A stretch of DNA of 64,000 nucleotides. It comes from Branchiostoma floridae. Taxonomy: Eukaryota; Chordata; Leptocardii; Amphioxiformes; Branchiostomatidae. The stretch is taken from assembly GCF_000003815.2 (NCBI RefSeq), contig NC_049983.1, positions 16,260,914 through 16,324,913 of the forward strand. The letters are read 5' to 3'. Numbering within the stretch: position 1 is the first letter of the stretch; each line of letters opens with the position of its first letter. Shown piece by piece: positions 58,101-64,000 of this stretch. The position numbers and the translations under genes were made by a program. Below the pieces are notes generated by a model. It worked only from the letters and a program-made list of their open reading frames with translations. It did not search any database and was not told the DNA's origin.

Positions 58101-61100
58101 GGTTAACCAGGATCACACCGAATACCTGCAACAACACAGTACAACATAGAAACAACAGGTTAACCAGGATCACACCGAATACCTGCAACAACACAGTACA
58201 ACACAGAAACAACAGGTTAACCAGGATCACACCGAATACCTGCAACAACACAGTACAACATAGAAACAACAGGTTAACCAGGATCACACCGAATACCTGC
58301 AACAACACAGTACAACACAGAAACAACAGGTTAACCAGGATCACACCGAATACCTGCAACAACACAGTACAACATAGAAACAACAGGTTAACCAGGATCA
58401 CACCAAATACCTGCAACAACACAGTACAACAAAGAAACAACAGGTTAACCAGGATCACACCGAATACCTGCAACAATACAGTACAACATAGAAACAACAG
58501 TTAACCAGGATCACACCGAATACCTGCAACAACACAGTACAACACAGAAACAACAGGTTAACCAGGATCACACCGAATACCTGCAACAACACAGTACAAC
58601 ATAGAAACAACAGGTTAACCAGGATCACACCAAATACCTGCAACAACACAGTACAACAAAGAAACAACAGGTAACCAGGATCACACCGAATACCTGCAAC
58701 AATACAGTACAACATAGAAACAACAGTTAACCAGGATCACACCGAATACCTGCAACAACACAGTACAACATAGAAACAACAGGTTAACCAGGATCACACC
58801 AAATACCTGCAACAACACAGTACAACAAAGAAACAACAGGTAACCAGGATCACACCGAATACCTGCAACAATACAGTACAACATAGAAACAACAGTTAAC
58901 CAGGATCACACCGAATACCTGCAACAACACAGTACAACAAAGAAACAACAGTTAACCAGGATCACACCGAATACCTGCAACAACACAGTACAACATAGAA
59001 ACAACAGGTTAACCAGGATCACACCGAATACCTGCAACAACACAGTACAACATAGAAACAACCAGGTTAACCAGGATCACACCAAATACCTGCAACAACA
59101 CAGTACAACAAAGAAACAACAGGTAACCAGGATCACACCGAATACCTGCAACAACACAGTACAACATAGAAACAACAGGTTAACCAGGATCACACCGAAT
59201 ACCTGCAACAACACAGTACAACATAGAAACAACCAGGTTAACCAGGATCACACCGAATACCTGCAACAATACAGTACAACAGTTAACCAGGATCACACCG
59301 AATACCTGCAACAACACAGTACAACAAAGAAACAACCAGGTTAACCAGGATCACACCGAATACCTGCAACAACACAGTACAACATAGAAACAACAGTTAA
59401 CCAGGATCACACCAAATACCTGCAACAACACAGTACAACATAGAAACAACAGGTAACCAGGATCACACCGAATACCTGTAACAACACAGTACAACATAGA
59501 CACAACAGTTAACCAGGATCACACCAAATACCTGCAACAACACAGTACAACATAGAAACAACAGTTAACCAGGATCACACCAAATACCTGCAACAACACA
59601 GTACATACCCTTCATATAACACCTGCATACAGTTACACAGGTGACATAGAAACAATGTAACACCTGAAACAACAAAATGATTATACTCGATGTATATCAG
59701 TGTTTCCGCCAGAGGGGCGTCCACCCGTCCAATGACGTTCTCATTTCGTTTTGGACGGCTTGAACGCAACCAGAAGCCGTCCTCATAAAAAAAATTGCGN
59801 NNNNNNNNNNNNNNNNNNNNNNNNNNNNNNNNNNNNNNNNNNNNNNNNNNNNNNNNNNNNNNNNNNNNNNNNNNNNNNNNNNNNNNNNNNNNNNNNNNNT
59901 ATTGAAGCTAGAGGCTTAGGGGACGCCGTTGGGACGCTCACTGTTTGTTTTGCTATTGTTATGGTTGTTGACAATGTGTGTCGGCGGCCTTTAGCATACG
60001 ATAATCTCATTAAAACCCGTTTTTCAAGGTCTCAGTTACGCGAATTTGCCCTGTCACATTTCGAAAACTTGGCGGTAGGTCGATCTCGCTATAAGTATAA
60101 CACTACAAACTAAACTTTGTTATTGTAAGAAATAAGACAACACACTAACTTTGTCTAGATTAACAACTTTAGTCTCTGTTTTCATCGTCAATCATCGTAA
60201 ACAAAACAAAACACAATCAGAAACATGTGCCCACCGGCCCGGGTGCTCGGCACGGGAAATCCCCGACCTCGTTCAAGTTCGTTATCGGCAACACAGCGGA
60301 AAAATAAAGTGTTCACATAAGAGGTGCTGGACGTAAAAAACATCAAGTATAACTTTGGTTCCTTTTGATATGAGTTTTGAGCCCGCAAAATCTCCGAAAA
60401 CGGCAGAAATACACTTCAAAATATTCGGGATAAATACACTTCAAAATGGCGCTCGAGAGCTTGTTGTTTATCCTGGCCAATCACAGCGCTTGTTTCCCAT
60501 GACGTCGCTAGCTTTCCCAGATCTCGCGAGAAGTCACCACGGGAGATTGCGGGATTTCGGCCGCCATTACGCACATTGCCGCCGATAGAGGAGCGATAGA
60601 CGATGTTTTTCTTCATTTCTGAACGCAAATTTCTCGATCTATGGAAGGTTTTAGATGATTTATAAGTATACCACAACCTAAAATACAATATATACAAATG
60701 TTATTTCTTTTTTGAAAGTCCAAGAACCGTTTCTGGAACTTTTTAAAAGTAGTAGTACCCGTTCGGTGCGGCATACCGGCACGCAGCACAAATCAAAACA
60801 TCCTTGTTGTTACGGCACTGAACTTTATCGGACGTTAGTTGTTTTGTTTTTTCTTGCGACAGCGAACCGTTAACTTGAATTTTCGCGGTTTTGCAATTGA
60901 ATTTAATTTTCGCGGTTTTACAATTAGAATTAATTTTCGCGGTTTTTAATTAAATCTAATTTTCGCGGTTTTTTGCGCCCCAAGGTGGACGGCCTCCCAG
61001 CTGAGGTCTGGCGGAAACACTGATGTATATAATATATACTGTAATGTCCATATGCCCAGAACTGTGTCTATTCTAACTTTACGACATCCTTGCCCCAAAT

Positions 61101-63603
61101 AACCAATCTGAATGTTCTCTCTTGACTACTCACCTCCCTCAGCTTCTTCTTGGCCTTCTCAAACACCACAGGAAACACCCTGCTGTGCTCCTTCAGGATG
61201 TGCTTCGTAATGTCTGCAATGGACAATTTCAATGTTACAGTGATTTTTGAACGTGTACATGATACATGTAGAAGCTAAGTAAGTCATTGCATATGTATAC
61301 TACATGTACATGTATAACCCCCACACAAGTTTTTGATGTTTAGCAGGACTGAATAATTTGTTACATATGTTGCATATTGGACAAATGTAGGATGCAGATG
61401 TCAACTCAAATGAAGGCTCAAAGGGGTAGACCATAGACAAGTTTTGAAAGTCACAAGCTCTATAGATAAAAACGCTAAAAAAATCTACTGGCCCAAACGA
61501 ACTTTTTGCTGTCCCAAAATTAGATGGTGTATTTTAATACATTTTTATATGCAGCAAGGAAATCACATTTCCAGTTAAGAAGATTACTGCAATGTTCAAA
61601 TTACAAGACCAAGGACTCTTCAGCTTGCATCTACTTAATGTAGTCCGATCTGCTATTCAGGCTAGTGGAACAATATCTACCCATTACAAAATCACACCCA
61701 TGGAAAAATGACACTCATGGAAATCACCCTCATGGAGAATGGAAAAATCACACCCATGGAAAAATCACACTCATGTCATGAAAAAAATCACACTCATAAA
61801 GAAACAACACTCATGGAAAAATCACACTAATGGATCCTTACCATACCTTACCTAGTCCCATCCTCATGTCTGAGGGTCAGGGACTAATGGATCAGGCAAC
61901 TACAAATGAAATGTAATTTCACTTGCCCCGGACAATCTTACACATGGATTTGTCTAACCATGACTCACCTGCCCTTTTTACTGCTGCCTTTTTCTGTTCC
62001 ATGATGAGGAAAAATTGCACAACTTCATTGACCTGAGTTGGAAAAAAAAATCATGTTGGATTGACTCTGATTTTAAACCGCTCAGAATTTGCACTGAGGA
62101 AGGTGACAGATAGTCACCGAATCAACATCTGTAACTTTGTTGTGAATACAGAACCTTATGGGCCTTAAACAGACTTCCCCTGGTGTGAATTGTTTATATG
62201 TACTAGTATATACCAGGGGTTAAAAACCAAGTTCACACCTAGGTAAAAAGGGCTGAACAGTATCTTGCATATCAGTGTAATTTATTCATTATTGATATGC
62301 ATTGCTACAGGAGGGAGCCCTCACCCAAGTTTTGACACCTTCCATTGGAGGTGTTAACACTGTCAGTCTGAAAGGGGCTGGCTTTCTTATTGTGTTCTGT
62401 TGCAAAGTAAACACATCTGGTTCCATTCAATTTCTTGCATAATGAGAAAAGAAGTGAACAATAAAGTCAAGGACATTGTCCTTGATAAAGCATATTCATT
62501 CAGCCCAATAACAGTACCGTAATTTTTTCAATTAACCGTGCACCCCCCATTTGGGGCTCATCATGTGCCCTTTCACGCAAACTGAGATAGACGATGGAAA
62601 AACCTGTAAAATGCATGCACCTCATTTTTGCCGACGTACCGGTAGTTAAGTCTGATTCAGACCATATTGCGTGTTTTTGTTTTTCAGACCATATTGTGTG
62701 ACCTTTCTGTCCTGGCAGTTGGAGTGTACAAATTCAGAGGGCGTGAGTAAGAACAGAAAGAAACAACACCCCGGCTCCTGGGATTCGAACCCGCGCCGAA
62801 ACCGGGCAGCCGGATCACAAATCGAACGTGCAAACCGTTCGGCCAAAAGGCTTAAGCCGTTAGGTGTCTTCGGTTTAGCAGTCCTTGAACACCACTGTTA
62901 CAGGAGTTCAGGAGTGTGAAGTGTGATCTCACCTTCCTCTCTATCTCCTGTCTGCTGAGCGACTCTGCAGCCCGCTGTGCCTGTGTGAGGGTGACCTGGC
63001 TGGCCTGGCTGGCCTGTGTCGGGGGGTCCGTCTCCATATCTGAGTCCTGCATTAACAGATACATGTACAACATCATCAACATCATGTATGCCTTGTTCCC
63101 TCCACGGCCTGAAGGTTGAGGGACTAGGCTAGGTAGGTAGGTAACCATCATCGGCAGGGCTGTTCGTTTCTAAGTTATATCACACACACACACACACATT
63201 TTGACCCTGTTCTTTATTAAGGAAACACGCCAGCCCCCAATACATACCCTCGGACCCAGAAACTTTCAGAAAGGGTAGCCTTATGAGGTTGCCCACCTCA
63301 CTAGCCTAGCCCCTCTTTTCCAGAAACCCACCAAGAAATATTTTCACGTTTCAATCGCTCCAGTTCAACAAGACTACCGTATCGTGGAAGAAGTCTTTGT
63401 ACTAATAGCTCGTCCCCTTCAAGTCGAAATTAAGTTATAAATTCAACAAATTATGTGACAGTTTCCTGGATCGAGCTTGGATCGAGCAAGGAGCTTTCAA
63501 CCTCCTTGGATCGAGTGAGCGAGTGTGCTCGGAGCGCCCCGGCCCCCCTCCCACAACTCACCTCCTGGTGTGCACGAGCTGATTTTCCCCGCGCTTTCGG
63601 CAT
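55130..63603 (-). CDS. NSMCE3: NSMCE3 (MAGE-family SMC5/6 complex subunit), 10 coding exons, 258 aa
   Basis: Minus-strand exons: 63603-63562, 63046-62933, 62032-61969, 61213-61134, 58067-57970, 57230-57151, 56609-56567, 56140-56078, 55910-55796, 55207-55130. Sum 777 nt, all junctions in frame. N-terminus [14 protein letters not shown] is short and basic; from exon 3 a MAGE homology domain: [50 protein letters not shown] then [84 protein letters not shown]. The tandem winged helices, the Y-x-R-V-P segment and FxWGPRA are diagnostic of MAGE proteins; invertebrates usually have one, the NSE3 orthologue (human 304 aa, intronless). Known role: with NSMCE1 (RING) and NSMCE4A it forms the Nse1-3-4 module of SMC5/6 in DNA repair. 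The ninth-position intron-rich structure contrasts with the retrogene origin of mammalian copies. Confidence 0.93.
56728..56800 (+). repeat. tRNA-SINE fragment
   Basis: GGTTCAATACTCTGACATGC, CTTAGGAAAGGCACTTGAAA and CCTCACTCGAC match the region after box B of the 30322 SINE. In an NSMCE3 intron. Confidence 0.55.
57231..57969. other. NSMCE3 intron 5 with inverted pair
   Basis: At 57330-57380 and 57465-57515 GGAGATTTACTTCC..GTGACATCCATCACTCTTC and its reverse complement form a hairpin of about 50 bp arms, a likely MITE remnant. Otherwise nothing recognised. Confidence 0.5.
58054..59610 (-). repeat. 57-bp minisatellite carrying the NSMCE3 exon 5 acceptor
   Basis: About 27 units. On the minus strand each is ATCCTGGTTAACCTG (15 bp) + 30 bp of pyrimidine-rich intron ending TGTTGTTGCAG + GTATTCGGTGTG (12 bp). 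The last part is the exact start of exon 5 and the first part matches codons ILVNL of the same exon 36 bp further in (14 of 15 bp). So the unit equals the acceptor plus exon 5 with 12 codons removed. Translated, it repeats [19 protein letters not shown]. The unit next to the real exon is 58 bp, so use of any upstream acceptor shifts frame and stops after about 20 codons. Confidence 0.93.
59698..61022. mobile_element. hAT-like non-autonomous element, 1.3 kb, 8-bp target duplication
   Basis: Left CAGTGTTTCCGCCAGA, right TCTGGCGGAAACACTG, a perfect 16-bp TIR. Flanks ATGTATAT at 59690-59697 and 61023-61030 are an exact 8-bp duplication. The interior holds a 100-N gap (59800-59899), a core shared with the MITE at 54466, and three or four TTTTCGCGGTTTT repeats near the right end. 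No transposase frame. In NSMCE3 intron 4. Confidence 0.93.
61214..61968. other. NSMCE3 intron 3 with ATGGAAAAATCACAC repeat
   Basis: At 61695-61840 about seven degenerate copies of a 15-25 bp word, CATGGAAAAATCACACTCAT. No other feature. Confidence 0.7.
62772..62855 (-). repeat. tRNA-like sequence (SINE head or tRNA pseudogene)
   Basis: On the minus strand, box A TGGCCGAACGG and box B GGTTCGAATCCC are present with a long, variable-arm-like spacing, but I cannot form a convincing anticodon stem. In NSMCE3 intron 2. Confidence 0.55.
63182..63201. repeat. (CA)n microsatellite
   Basis: Ten CA units in NSMCE3 intron 1. Confidence 0.9.
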
Positions 63604-63840
63604 CTTTCGGCAATCTTCTGTTAGGAGAAAACGCAATACGGCAAACAAATTTGCCAGTAACCAGAAATCAGACCAGCAAACCCGTCTTCTATCTCCTGAG
63701 CACCTCAAAACTTCCGCGTCGCGTCCACAACAAAATTTTGCCGCGAAATTTTTGTAAGACCACAGTGCGCACGCGTGGCAACCTCTGACATTCTAAATCA
63801 GCTGGTGATGAAACAACATGGCCGCCCCCTGAAGTACAAA
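63604..63840 (-). promoter_or_regulatory. Candidate NSMCE3 promoter with YY1-like site
   Basis: On the minus strand, GGGGCGGCCATGTTG at 63828-63814 matches the YY1 core (GCCATNTT), often found at TATA-less start sites of housekeeping genes. It lies about 215 bp upstream of the ATG in fairly GC-rich DNA; no TATA box seen. Confidence 0.45.
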
Positions 63841-64000
63841 AATCGGGTTTTCTGCTTTCCTCCTAAAATATTCCAAATACGAGAAGATTTATCCATTTTT
63901 AAAAGTTTACTAAGCGAGAGAGTGTTGCTTTAGACGACAGAGAAGTCTTAACTGTATTACGTTTGACCATTTATGCTATTTATCGCGGTGAAAATGTGAA

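Noticed and set aside
58048-58884. 149-, 86- and 67-codon ORFs repeating [19 protein letters not shown]
   Set aside because: Open only because the unit is 57 bp without a stop. The frame is lost at the 58-bp unit next to exon 5, so it cannot be read into NSMCE3.
58054-59610. Regular array as a CRISPR
   Set aside because: Units are contiguous with no unique spacers, in an intron of a eukaryotic gene.
62772-62855. Functional tRNA gene on the minus strand
   Set aside because: Box A and B are present, but I could not fold an anticodon stem or matched acceptor stem.

Overview
This is a piece of an invertebrate-chordate nuclear genome, most likely an amphioxus (Branchiostoma). I base that on small phase-1 exons encoding extracellular modules (SRCR, cbEGF, FN3, ZP, F5/8 type C), two beta/gamma-crystallin-like genes, a single-copy NSMCE3/MAGE gene, compact introns, a very high density of MITEs, SINEs and minisatellites, and no bacterial gene organisation. 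The species is an inference; I ran no searches. Six gaps of exactly 100 N (16101, 21476, 42923, 48125, 52125, 59800) mark it as a draft assembly.

Layout. 1-5.4 kb: no gene, only repeats (hairpin MITEs, a TTCGCGG-rich family, a TACCCC-TIR family). 5.4-9.1 kb: a 22-bp minisatellite, then beta/gamma-crystallin-like gene A (+, 4 coding exons, one Greek-key motif each, 207 aa), its exons tightly packed between SINEs and MITEs. 10.8-13 kb: MITEs and the 3' end of a LINE. 14.8-15.5 kb: long TG and CA tracts. 15.7-26.3 kb: paralogous crystallin-like gene B (+, 4 exons, 181 aa). Its first intron holds a LINE fragment, an SGNH-hydrolase-like retroelement remnant, a duplicated unknown ORF and a discoidin (F5/8C) exon with symmetrical phase-1 boundaries. 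29.2-31.4 kb: histamine N-methyltransferase-like gene (-, 4 coding exons, 287 aa). 31.6-41.2 kb: no gene recognised; tandem and dispersed repeats, including two 0.8-0.9 kb copies of the TACCCC element. 41.3-49.9 kb: type I membrane protein gene (+): signal peptide, SRCR, five cbEGF, FN3, ZP domain, furin-like site, TM, short tail. 51.5-53.1 kb: a 1.6-kb fold-back element. 55.1-63.6 kb: NSMCE3 (-, 10 coding exons, 258 aa).

The genes do not form a pathway. The two crystallin-like genes are tandem paralogues. The ZP protein looks like a cell-surface or secreted matrix protein. The HNMT-like enzyme should methylate small amines. NSMCE3 is a subunit of the SMC5/6 DNA-repair complex.

The most striking signal runs across unrelated genes. 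In three of the five, a tandem minisatellite has grown out of an exon/intron junction, so that every repeat unit carries its own copy of the splice site: crystallin B exon 2 donor (131-bp unit), ZP exon donor (about 68-bp unit, almost wholly exonic) and NSMCE3 exon 5 acceptor (57-bp unit, containing the exon with 12 codons deleted). The acceptor of crystallin B exon 2 is also triplicated.
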